Source of the DNA: CAIKAP01 sp964574605
GTDB lineage: Bacteria; Verrucomicrobiota; Verrucomicrobiia; Palsa-1439
Reading direction: 5' to 3'
Assembly: GCA_964574605.1 (NCBI GenBank)
Contig: CAZNOK010000102.1
Span: 1-17,623 of the forward strand
Length of the DNA: 17,623 nucleotides
Every line of letters starts with the position of its first letter. Position 1 is the stretch's first letter. Positions 1 through 6,879 of this stretch are shown here, in pieces. A program made the position numbers and the translations under genes. The notes beneath the pieces are model-generated. The model searched no databases and was not told where the DNA came from. It saw only the letters and a list, made by a program, of their open reading frames with translations.

Positions 1-639
1 GCCGAAACAGTGGGAGATGGTGGCGGAGACGTTGCGCCCGACCAGCCCGCCGGCGTAACGGCTGGCGTTCACGGTGGCGCGGGAGAAACTGTCGTCGAGG
101 GTCGCGCCGTCTTCGAGGGAGCCGATGAGGCCGCCGACGTTTTTGTTGCCGACGACGGCGCCGGAGGATTGGCAGTTTTCGATGTCGGCGGAGACGTCGG
201 CCAGCCCGGCGAGCGCGCCGACGAAGACGCCGCCGGTGACGGTGGCGCTGGCGACGGTGAGGTTGCGGACGGCGCCGCCGCTGACGTAGCCGAACAGCCC
301 GACAAAGGCGGCGCTGGGCCGGTTGATGAAGAGGTCGGAGATGACGCCGCCTTGGCCGTTGTAGGAACCGCTTAAGGCGGTGCCGGCGGTGCCGATGGGC
401 GAGAAGCCCGCGCCGCTGGCCCAGTTGGTGGAGGCGGCGGCGTTGATATCGGCGGTCTGGATGAAATGCTTGCTCCAGTTCGTCGAGCTTTGGGTGAGTC
501 AGTAGAGGTTGCTGATGGTGGCGATCTGGTAGGGATTGCCGAGCGAGCCGTCGCCGGCGGACGGCGGCGTGGGTGTTTGGCTGAGGGCGATGCCACCGCA
601 CAGCGCGATGACGAACCAAGCAAAACGTTACGTTCTCAT
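1..639 (-). pseudogene. GLUG-motif secreted protein, broken by two in-frame stops; 3' end outside window
   Basis: Read on the minus strand from the ATG at 639-637, the frame encodes a signal-peptide-like start, the mature-start motif GDGSLGNPYQIATISNLY, then GLUG-type beta-helix repeats (for example NVGGLIGSLEDGATLDDSFS and YAGGLVGRNVSATISHCFG) to the left edge. GLUG repeats occur in secreted or surface adhesin-like proteins. Two stops interrupt the frame: TAA at 630-628 (codon 4) and TGA at 501-499 (codon 47). The second sits between NLY and LTQ, where this type of motif commonly carries Trp, so TGG to TGA is the simplest change. The rest of the frame (498 to 1) is open with GC-rich third positions, so the damage is point-like and looks recent, or reflects sequence error. 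A ribosome binding site and promoter-like sequence precede it. No in-frame alternative ATG or GTG start follows the first stop. The GLUG identity is fairly sure; the biological role is unknown. Confidence 0.72.
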
Positions 640-644
640 GGTGA

Positions 645-651
645 CCCCCCT
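645..651 (-). promoter_or_regulatory. Strong ribosome binding site of the broken GLUG gene
   Basis: The minus strand reads AGGGGGG with five bases before the ATG at 639. It is purine-rich and well spaced. It fixes the intended start codon even though the fourth codon is now TAA. Confidence 0.55.
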
Positions 652-663
652 GTTGTTGGCACG

Positions 664-691
664 ATTTTATTCCGCCGCCCCGCCGGTGCAA
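664..691 (-). promoter_or_regulatory. Possible promoter of the broken GLUG gene
   Basis: On the minus strand TTGCAC (691-686) and TAAAAT (669-664) are separated by 16 bases, about 25 bases upstream of the ATG at 639. The -10 is a good match and the -35 is weak. If real, the damaged gene is still transcribed. Confidence 0.35.
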
Positions 692-726
692 GCGAAAATC
701 GCGGCGCGCGAATCGTCACGATGATG

Positions 727-788
727 TGTAGGGCAACCGCTCCGGTTGCCGCCGTTGGGCCAATGGCAGGCGGAGCGCCTGCCCTACA
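727..788. repeat. REP-like cloverleaf palindromic element
   Basis: The outer arms TGTAGGGCA (727-735) and TGCCCTACA (780-788) are exact reverse complements. Inside are two perfect 8-bp hairpins with 3-base loops: GGCAACCG/CGGTTGCC (732-739 and 743-750, loop CTC) and GGCAGGCG/CGCCTGCC (765-772 and 776-783, loop GAG). They are separated by a 14-base spacer. The outer and inner stems share bases, so the element could switch between one long stem with side arms and two independent hairpins. It fills most of the only gene-free stretch over 100 bases, three bases past the stop of the minus-strand gene at 791. It resembles dispersed REP-type extragenic palindromes. Only one copy was seen here, so dispersal is an inference. 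It could act as a Rho-independent-like stop for the minus gene, but it has no U tract. Confidence 0.7.
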
Positions 789-790
789 AT

Positions 791-1818
791 TCACTTCCTG
801 GTCTCCGGCTCCGCCAAATGCGGACGGGCAGCGAACCAGCCGGCAAGCGCGACGGTCGCGGGTTCGCCCAGCGGCGAGATGGTGATGGTGGTGTCGCCAA
901 GGTTGGCGGAGCCAAACGGGCCGAGGTGTCGCGCGAGCGTTTCAGGCGCGGGCAGTTTGTCGTTGCGTAATGCAGCCAGCAACGGCGGCGCGACGGCGCG
1001 GAGGTTGCAGTAGGTGTAGGCGACAGCGCCGGTCGGAAGACGCTTCATCGCTTTCTGGTAATCGGCACTCGTCGCGAGGCCCGGCACTAACTCTCTCAAG
1101 TGGCCGACCAGCTCGCGCGCGTAGTCGGGCGAGGAGGCGAGAACGAAGAACTTGTCGGAGGTGAAATAGGTCGGCGCGGGCACAGTTGTGCGAAGGCGCA
1201 ACGTGCGGAGCGTCACGTCGTGAAACTGTGTCGTGTCCCACGGCGTCGCGATGTCGGTGGCCGCCTTTAAGGCTGTCATGGCAACATCGAGCCGCCGCGG
1301 CATCACGTCGGGGTTCTGCAATTCGACAACCAGCGCGACATCCGGCAGCCGCGCGCCCGTGCGCAGTTGGCACCAGCGCCCTTTCGGGGCCGAGCCGGCG
1401 GAAGAGGTCTTCGTCGGGGCGAATCCCGTTGGCGCGCAGGACGCGCTCGAAACAATTGAGGCGGGAGACGAGATCGCGCGGTCACCCGAGGCGGCCAGCG
1501 TGTCGGCAACCTCGCGGCAGGCGTTCCGAATCAAGGCAGGGTTCAGGTAGGCGACGAATTCAGAACGCGATGGCAACGGCGTGAAATGCCCGCGCGCCTG
1601 GCCGTTGAAGCGCGCAATCATCGCGTGGAGCAATTCCTCGTCGTGCGTGTACACGAGAAGCGAATTGAAGAATGCGTGATAGACGCGCAGTCGCGGGTTC
1701 AACTCCCAGACACGGTAGGCGATGCCGCCCTCGGCGCCGGCGGCGATTCGTTGAGACGATAGAACACCACCAGGCACGCCAGCGCCACCATCAATGCAGT
1801 TGTCCAAAATCGTTTCAT
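791..1818 (-). pseudogene. DUF3352-like exported protein gene with three apparent frameshifts
   Basis: The likely start is the ATG at 1818, giving a hydrophobic signal anchor (MKRFWTTALMVALACLVVFY). Coherent sequence then moves between frames. The N-terminus is in one frame to about 1710-1750. VWELNPRLRVYHAFFNSLL follows in a second frame to about 1480. A charged helical stretch (VSRLNCFERVLRANGIRPDE) lies in a third frame to about 1370. The second frame then resumes to the TGA at 793-791 with LPDVALVVELQNPD and APTYFTSDKFFVLASSPDYA. A 338-residue reading from 1807 stays open, but in its 1480-1370 part it is a Ser/Ala/Thr/Pro-rich string, while the alternative frame has about 83% G/C at third positions over 36 codons. 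The span is 1028 bases, not a multiple of three. The protein resembles DUF3352-like envelope proteins of unknown function. Either a decayed gene or indel errors in the sequence would explain it. Confidence 0.62.
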
Positions 1819-1827
1819 CGAAGCGAA

Positions 1828-1856
1828 TTGATTTGATTTTCTGCCGCCTTCATAAT
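1828..1856 (+). promoter_or_regulatory. Probable sigma70-type promoter of the class V aminotransferase gene
   Basis: TTGATT (1828-1833) and CATAAT (1851-1856) are separated by exactly 17 bases. Transcription would start near 1863, leaving a leader of about 34 bases that contains AAGGA at 1880-1884, 12 bases before the ATG at 1897. Confidence 0.45.
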
Positions 1857-1896
1857 ACTGACTTCCCCTCTCGAAAAGAAAGGAACAACTCATATT

Positions 1897-2979
1897 ATGG
1901 AGCGAAACCACGTGAAACTGCATATCCCGGGGCCGATTGAAGTCAGCCCCGACACCTTTGCGGCGATGTGCCAGCCGATGATGGGCCATCGCAGCACCGG
2001 CTTCCAAGAGCTTTATGCTTCGATGCAGCCCATGCTGCGACAGGTCCTTTACACCAAGAACCCCGTCTTCCTCGCCACCTCCTCCGCGTGGGGCGTCATG
2101 GAAGCCGCCGTCCACAACCTCGTCTCCAAGAAAGTCCTCAACTGCTGCTGCGGCGCGTTCTCCGACAAATGGTTCAACGTCTCCCAGCGCCTCGGTAAAA
2201 ACGCCGAAGCCCTCAAAGTCGAGTGGGGCCAGCCGATTCTCCCGGAGATGGTGGACGCCAAGCTGAAGACTGGTGAGTTCGATGCCATCACCCTCATCCA
2301 CAACGAGACCTCGACCGGCCTGATGAACCCCATCGCCGACATCGCCGCTGTCGTGAAGAAATATCCCGAAGTCGTCTTCATCGTGGACACCGTCAGCTCC
2401 ATGACCGGCGTCAAGATCGAGTGCGATGCCCTCGGCCTCGACGTGATGCTGGCCAGCGTCCAGAAAGCGTGGGCGTTGCCGCCGGGATTTGCCGTGTTCG
2501 CCGTCAGCGAGAAGGCGCTCAAGAAGGCCTCCACCGTGCCGAACCGCGGCTACTACTTTGACTTCCTCGAATTTAAGGCCAACCACGACAAAAACATGAC
2601 GCCATCCACACCGAGCATCCCACACGTGTACGGCCTCAAACATCAGCTCGACAAATTCTTCGCCGAAGGTTTGGAGAACCGCTACACCCGCCACATCGCG
2701 ATGGCGAAGATGATGCGCGACTGGGCGAAGGCGAACGGTTTCGAACTGTTCCCGAAGGCCGGCTACGAATCCATCACGCTGACCTGCGTCAAGAACAACA
2801 AGAACATTGACGTCGCCAAGTTCCAGAAGATCATCAAGGACAAACACAAAATCCTCATTGATGGCGGCTACGGCCAGATCAAAGGCAAGAGCTTCCGCGT
2901 CGGTCACATGGGCGACGAAACGCCCGAGACGATGAAGGAAGTCCTCGCCGCCCTCGACGACGGCCTGAAGTCACTGTAA
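1897..2979 (+). CDS. Class V PLP aminotransferase (serine/alanine-glyoxylate type)
   Basis: This 360-residue cytoplasmic protein is a fold-type I, class V aminotransferase of the serine-pyruvate / alanine-glyoxylate family, which moves an amino group between small amino acids and 2-oxoacids with PLP. Visible hallmarks are the N-terminal HIPGPIEVSP and GHRSTGF (30-36), HNETSTG (135-141), VDTVSSMTG with the PLP-ring Asp164, and SVQKAWALPPG with the Schiff-base Lys190. The C-terminal FRVGHMGDE is also typical. Length fits the family. An AAGGA motif lies 12 bases upstream of the chosen ATG; an in-frame GTG at 1912 would also leave a complete enzyme. It is divergent from the broken DUF3352-like gene and followed after 43 bases by the polymerase gene. 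No serA or glyoxylate-pathway neighbour is present, so the exact substrate pair (serine, alanine or phosphoserine) cannot be decided. The family call is firm; the substrate is open. Confidence 0.9.
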   Translation: MERNHVKLHIPGPIEVSPDTFAAMCQPMMGHRSTGFQELYASMQPMLRQVLYTKNPVFLATSSAWGVMEAAVHNLVSKKVLNCCCGAFSDKWFNVSQRLGKNAEALKVEWGQPILPEMVDAKLKTGEFDAITLIHNETSTGLMNPIADIAAVVKKYPEVVFIVDTVSSMTGVKIECDALGLDVMLASVQKAWALPPGFAVFAVSEKALKKASTVPNRGYYFDFLEFKANHDKNMTPSTPSIPHVYGLKHQLDKFFAEGLENRYTRHIAMAKMMRDWAKANGFELFPKAGYESITLTCVKNNKNIDVAKFQKIIKDKHKILIDGGYGQIKGKSFRVGHMGDETPETMKEVLAALDDGLKSL

Positions 2980-3022
2980 CAAGATTGACTCCTGTCCGCG
3001 AAAGGCGGAGGGTAGGTGTGGA

Positions 3023-4345
3023 ATGACAGCACCGCGGCCACAACGCATCCTGCATCTGGATGGCGACGCGTACTTCGCTTCGTGCGAAGTCGCGCTTGAC
3101 CCCGCCTTGCGGGGCAAGTCCGTGTTCGTCGGCGGCGGGCGGCGCGGCGATGGGATTGTGATCGCGGCAAACTATCAGGCCAAACGCTACGGCATCAAAG
3201 TGGGCATGGCTTGTTTCGAGGCGAAACGACGTTGCCCGGAGGGCGTGCTTGTAAAGCCGCACTACGACGAATACCGGCGATTGTCGCTGGAGATGTTTCG
3301 CCGGGCGCGGCGATACACACCGTTGCTGGTGCCGACCTCGATTGATGAAGGATTCCTTGATTTCACCGACATGCCGGACGTGTTTCGATGCGCCGACGCC
3401 GGGGAACTCGTCGGAAAAATGAAACGTGAACTGGCCGAGGAAGTCGGCATCCCGGTCTCGGCCGGCCTCGCATCGTCGCGGTGGCTGGCAAAACTGGCGA
3501 CGGAATCGTGCAAGCCGGACGGGTTCTGCGAGGTCAAGGAAGGCGAGGAACGCACATTCCTGAAGGACGTGCCGGTGCAGAAGTTGGTCGGCATCGCGGA
3601 GCGGCGGGCGCGGTCGTTGCGGGCGCTCGGCGTCTGGACGCTCGGCGACGTGGCGTTGTTGCCGCTGGAGATTTTGCGGCGGCGGTTCGGCGTGTTCGGC
3701 GAGGAACTCTGGTTGCTCGCGCGCGGCGAGCTGCGCGAGCGGTTGAGCTTGTCGAACAAGCAGCGGACCTGCATCGGGAGCGCAACGACGTTGCCATACG
3801 ACGAGCCGGATTACGACGCGGCGTTGTTGTTTTTGCTGGACCAGACGGAGCGTGTGATCACGACGTTTGTGCGCGAGAACCTGAAGGCGCACGAGATGGG
3901 AGTCTATCTCCGATTCAAGGAGCGCGACGGTGCCGGGTTGGGCGTGCGGTTTGCGGGGGCGCAGTTCGAGCCGCGCGTCATCAACGCCGAAGTCGAGCGG
4001 ATTTTCTGGCAGTTGGTCACGGGACGGACAGACCCGATCCGTCAAGTCTGCGTGAATTTCTGGAACATGGAACCGTTGAATCTGGAACCGGATTTGTTCG
4101 GCTACAATCAGGACTTCAAGCGGCGCGAGCTTCATCACGCGCTCGAATCCATCGAGCATCAGTGCGGCAAGGGCGCCGTCAAGACCGGCACGCGGCTGTT
4201 GCTGGAGATCGAGGTGGCGCATTTGGTCGGTGACAAACCGAAGTGCCCGTTCATTCCACAGCGTGAGATGGAACTGAAAATGGCGGAACTGGATCTGCCG
4301 CGCACGTGGGGCCGCTCGACGAGCCGGGCGGTAAAATTTGCGTGA
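3023..4345 (+). CDS. dinB: Y-family DNA polymerase (Pol IV / DinB-like)
   Basis: This 440-residue translesion polymerase copies past damaged DNA without proofreading. Palm motifs are present: HLDGDAYFASCE (11-22), with metal ligand Asp13 and likely steric-gate Phe18, and SIDEGFLD (107-113) with Asp108 and Glu109. The fingers motif is ANYQAKRYGIKVGM. SAGLASSRWLAKLATESCKP leads into the helix-hairpin-helix thumb (VPVQKLVGIAERRARSLRAL). A little-finger domain begins near IGSATTLPYDEPDYDAA. Near the C-terminus LEPDLFG resembles the beta-clamp-binding peptide of this family, followed by the usual ALESIEHQCGKGAV. Two positions differ from the common form: Gly in place of Ala after DE, and HLDGDAYF for HVDMDAFF. 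It sits 43 bases after the aminotransferase, perhaps on the same transcript. No LexA box was recognised. A chromosomal Pol IV of the longer bacterial type is the best call; ImuB is excluded by the intact acidic residues. Confidence 0.92.
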   Translation: MTAPRPQRILHLDGDAYFASCEVALDPALRGKSVFVGGGRRGDGIVIAANYQAKRYGIKVGMACFEAKRRCPEGVLVKPHYDEYRRLSLEMFRRARRYTPLLVPTSIDEGFLDFTDMPDVFRCADAGELVGKMKRELAEEVGIPVSAGLASSRWLAKLATESCKPDGFCEVKEGEERTFLKDVPVQKLVGIAERRARSLRALGVWTLGDVALLPLEILRRRFGVFGEELWLLARGELRERLSLSNKQRTCIGSATTLPYDEPDYDAALLFLLDQTERVITTFVRENLKAHEMGVYLRFKERDGAGLGVRFAGAQFEPRVINAEVERIFWQLVTGRTDPIRQVCVNFWNMEPLNLEPDLFGYNQDFKRRELHHALESIEHQCGKGAVKTGTRLLLEIEVAHLVGDKPKCPFIPQREMELKMAELDLPRTWGRSTSRAVKFA

Positions 4346-4355
4346 TATTGCGACC

Positions 4356-4383
4356 TTGACCTGCCCCGGCAGGGGGATACAAT
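4356..4383 (+). promoter_or_regulatory. Sigma70-type promoter with a palindromic spacer, upstream of the lipoprotein gene
   Basis: TTGACC (4356-4361) and TACAAT (4378-4383) each match consensus at five of six positions, with a 16-base spacer. The spacer overlaps a perfect palindrome, CCTGCC-CC-GGCAGG (4360-4373), in the position of a repressor site. Predicted start is near 4390, with GGGGGA at 4401-4406 seven bases... that is, six bases before the ATG at 4413. The promoter begins just after the polymerase stop codon, so the lipoprotein gene can be expressed independently. Confidence 0.6.
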
Positions 4384-4412
4384 TCGCGTTAGATACCATC
4401 GGGGGATATGCC

Positions 4413-6272
4413 ATGAAAACACTCTCCGTGATCGCCGCCATGTTGGGGGGACTTATGATCTGTGGCTGCGGCGCAGCCAACTACAGCGGAACCTTCAAGA
4501 ACGATGAGATCGCAGTCACGCTTGACGGAGACAAGGGACAATACAGCGGCGTCATTGAAATGGGCGAGCGGAAGTTTCCGCTTACCGCCACCGAGAAGGA
4601 TGGCAAACTTGAAGGCGCCTTCGAGAGTGCCGGTCACAATTTCGATTTCACTGCGACGTTGAGTGGCCAGACCATGACGCTGGTCAGCGGCGGCACCACA
4701 TATGCGTTAAAGAAACAGGCTGTCGCGTCGGCCAATCCGCTTATCCGTTCACCATCGCAAACGGCGCCTCCTGCCACCGCGTTCGCCGAGCACAGACCGT
4801 CCAAGCCGGTTCCGTCGGCCGTGCCGAAAGACGTCAAGTGGGAGCAATACAGCTCGAAGAAGAATCTGTTCATCGTGAAGAAACCGGTCGGCTGGAAAGT
4901 CAGCGAGACGCTCGACGAACGGGCCGGCACATGGTCGTGCACGATCACGGACCCGGAACGCGGCTGGCTGACCTCGATCAACCACGGGATCAGCCCGTTT
5001 GGGCGCGACGTGAACAGGATCGCCAACCAGATCGTGGACGCCATGATGAAGGCGGTCTCCAACTTCCAACTCGCCCCGACCACCAAAGTCATGGACTCGG
5101 AGAGAAAGCGACTGATCCTCTTCGAGGGAGGATGGATTGACCCAAGAGGTGGTAAACGCAAATTCCGTTGCATGGTTTCCGGCGGCGACGGGATGATGTT
5201 GCATGAAAGGATTGAGGCTCCGGAGGATATGTTCGATCAAGCCGCTCCGTTGCTGCTCCAGATTCTGGCGAATTTCCGCGTCCCCAACATCTTCTCATCG
5301 CCGGAAGGAGGCGCCCTCGGCCGGCAGCCATCGGTGCAACGCCCGACGGCGAAACTGGCGCCGCAACAATTGCCGAGCGGTTGGGCCAAGTTCAATGCGC
5401 CGGCGGATTGGAAGGCGCAGGAACTCGGCAAGGGACAATGCATCATCACGGACCCAGCCAAGAAGCAGTTTTTCATCTGTGCCAACGTCTCGTTCATCAC
5501 GCCGCGTTACAACGTGCGCGGCGTGCCGGGCGTTCTCTGCTCCGAGATGCTCCCGCCGCACCAGGCGCTGGCGTTCGCGATGACGCAACAGGGACACGGG
5601 TCGAATTTCCGGTCCGTGTTCGTCAAGAAACGCGCCGACATGGAACAACAGGCGCGCTCGTTCTCCGGCCCGCTGCGGCCAGTTGCCGTGGAGGATTTCG
5701 CCTACACGTTCCTCGACCGCAACGGCAAGCCGTTCACCGGCTTCAGCAATGGCGGTTGTTCCAGCGACGCGATGCGCGCGGGCTGGGGCCTCTGGCATTT
5801 CACGATCATGGCGCCGACCGACGAATTCGAGAGCGACCTGCCGACATTGGCGGCGGTCATGGGCTCGTATGAGATCAACGGCCAGATGGCCGGAGAGCAG
5901 ATCGCGAAGAACATGCAGAACTACTACGCCGGACTGCGCAAGGTCAGCCAGCAGATCGCGATGAACTCCGAGCAGATGCGCCGCGAGAACCTCCAACTCT
6001 TCGAAGAGAGGGGCCGGGCACGGGATTACCAGTCCTACCAGACGACGCGAATGATCATGGGAGACTACCACTACCTCGCCCGTGACACCGGCTACGTGGT
6101 CGCCAATCAGGACGGGTTGTTCACGCCGGATGGCCAGCGGGTTGTCTCCGTCGAGACCCCCGAAGGCAAACGGCTCAACACACTCGGCCCCTACGGCGAA
6201 CCCGGCACGAAAGAGATGCAGGAAGTCAACACGCGCCAAATCTTCGAGCACACCTTCCCGCGTCCCCGCTGA
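4413..6272 (+). CDS. Lipoprotein with an N-terminal beta domain and two related modules
   Basis: The chosen ATG at 4413 has GGGGGA just upstream and a clear promoter before it; a longer reading from 4338 would place the promoter inside the gene. The product is 619 residues. MKTLSVIAAMLGGLMICGCG is a type II signal peptide, with Cys19 the probable lipid-bearing residue (Cys17 is an alternative). Residues 23-101 form a compact beta domain (NYSGTFKNDEIAVTLDGD to TTYALKKQ). A low-complexity linker follows to about 140. Residues 142-290 and 323-488 look like two diverged copies of one module, each with an aromatic start, P-x-G/D-W-K and an x-I-T-D-P strand (SCTITDPERGW and CIITDPAKKQF). The C-terminal 500-619 is helical, then Gly/Tyr-rich. 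The modules recall PsbP/Mog1-like folds, but weakly. It should be anchored in a membrane facing the periplasm or the surface. Function is unknown. Its stop lies one base from the convergent hisB stop. Confidence 0.82.
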   Translation: MKTLSVIAAMLGGLMICGCGAANYSGTFKNDEIAVTLDGDKGQYSGVIEMGERKFPLTATEKDGKLEGAFESAGHNFDFTATLSGQTMTLVSGGTTYALKKQAVASANPLIRSPSQTAPPATAFAEHRPSKPVPSAVPKDVKWEQYSSKKNLFIVKKPVGWKVSETLDERAGTWSCTITDPERGWLTSINHGISPFGRDVNRIANQIVDAMMKAVSNFQLAPTTKVMDSERKRLILFEGGWIDPRGGKRKFRCMVSGGDGMMLHERIEAPEDMFDQAAPLLLQILANFRVPNIFSSPEGGALGRQPSVQRPTAKLAPQQLPSGWAKFNAPADWKAQELGKGQCIITDPAKKQFFICANVSFITPRYNVRGVPGVLCSEMLPPHQALAFAMTQQGHGSNFRSVFVKKRADMEQQARSFSGPLRPVAVEDFAYTFLDRNGKPFTGFSNGGCSSDAMRAGWGLWHFTIMAPTDEFESDLPTLAAVMGSYEINGQMAGEQIAKNMQNYYAGLRKVSQQIAMNSEQMRRENLQLFEERGRARDYQSYQTTRMIMGDYHYLARDTGYVVANQDGLFTPDGQRVVSVETPEGKRLNTLGPYGEPGTKEMQEVNTRQIFEHTFPRPR

Positions 6273-6273
6273 A

Positions 6274-6879
6274 CTACAACCGGCCCTTGGTGCTTGGCAG
6301 GCCTTTCACGCGACGGTCGCGTTGGCAGGCCATGTCCAGCGCCTTGGCCAGCGCCTTGAAAATCGCCTCGACGATATGATGCGGTTCGTCGCCGCGCAAC
6401 ACGTCCATGTGCAGATTGCAGCGCGCTTCGTTGGCGAAGCCTTGCAGAAACTCGCGCGCCAATCCGACGCGGAACTTGCCAATCTCGACGTTCGCGATCT
6501 GCTTCCAGCCTTTCGCCGCGAAAACGAGACACGGCCGGTTGCTGAAGTCCAGCGCCACCCGGCACTGCGCCAGCGTCTCGTCCATCGGCACCAACGCCCA
6601 GCCGTACCGGCGAATGCCGCGTTTATCACCGAGCGCCTGCGCAAACGCCTGACCCAGCGCGATGCCGACATCCTCGACCGTGTGATGCGCGTCCACGTCG
6701 AGATCGCCGGCGGCGCGCACCGTCAGGTCGCAGAGCGAATGTTTCGCCAGCAACGTCAGCATGTGATCGAAGAACGGCAGCCCTGTCTTCACATCGGCCT
6801 TGCCGGAGCCGTCAATGGTGAGTTTCACCGCGACCTGTGTCTCGGCGGTGTTTCGTTGGATTTTAGCGGAGCGTTTCAT
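6274..6879 (-). CDS. hisB: Imidazoleglycerol-phosphate dehydratase
   Basis: HisB performs the sixth step of histidine synthesis, dehydrating imidazole glycerol phosphate to imidazole acetol phosphate, with Mn2+ in a 24-mer. The 201 residues match the monofunctional enzyme, with no N-terminal phosphatase domain. Metal-binding motifs are visible: FFDHM with His39, DAHHTVEDVG with His65, His66 and Glu69, NLHMDVLRGDEPHHIVEAIF with His157, His167, His168 and Glu171. The C-terminus LPSTKGRL is the conserved HisB ending. The start at 6879 (MKRSAKIQRNTAETQ) begins just before the conserved R-x-T-x-E-T stretch, whereas a longer reading from 6987 would add 36 residues that are out-of-frame hisC sequence. 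The start lies inside the hisC 3' end (17-base overlap), suggesting coupled translation. HisC uses the HisB product, so the pair is functionally consecutive. Confidence 0.95.
   Translation of the reverse strand: MKRSAKIQRNTAETQVAVKLTIDGSGKADVKTGLPFFDHMLTLLAKHSLCDLTVRAAGDLDVDAHHTVEDVGIALGQAFAQALGDKRGIRRYGWALVPMDETLAQCRVALDFSNRPCLVFAAKGWKQIANVEIGKFRVGLAREFLQGFANEARCNLHMDVLRGDEPHHIVEAIFKALAKALDMACQRDRRVKGLPSTKGRL

Noticed and set aside
499..501. TGA in the GLUG gene as a recoded Trp or selenocysteine codon.
   Set aside because: Other genes here end in TGA and use TGG for Trp, and a TAA lies further upstream in the same frame. No selenocysteine stem-loop was evident.
1699..2907. A 402-codon minus-strand open frame running into the DUF3352-like start.
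   Set aside because: Most of it is antisense to the aminotransferase. Only its last 39 codons (from 1818) are considered real, as the signal anchor of the broken gene.
2995..3009. Small hairpin TCCGC-GAAAG-GCGGA before the polymerase gene, considered as a terminator.
   Set aside because: Only five pairs, no U tract, and the following bases serve as the ribosome-binding region.
2879..4480. A 533-codon minus-strand open frame.
   Set aside because: It lies opposite the Y-family polymerase, whose motifs are unambiguous; the Arg/Gln/Leu-rich product shows no domain.
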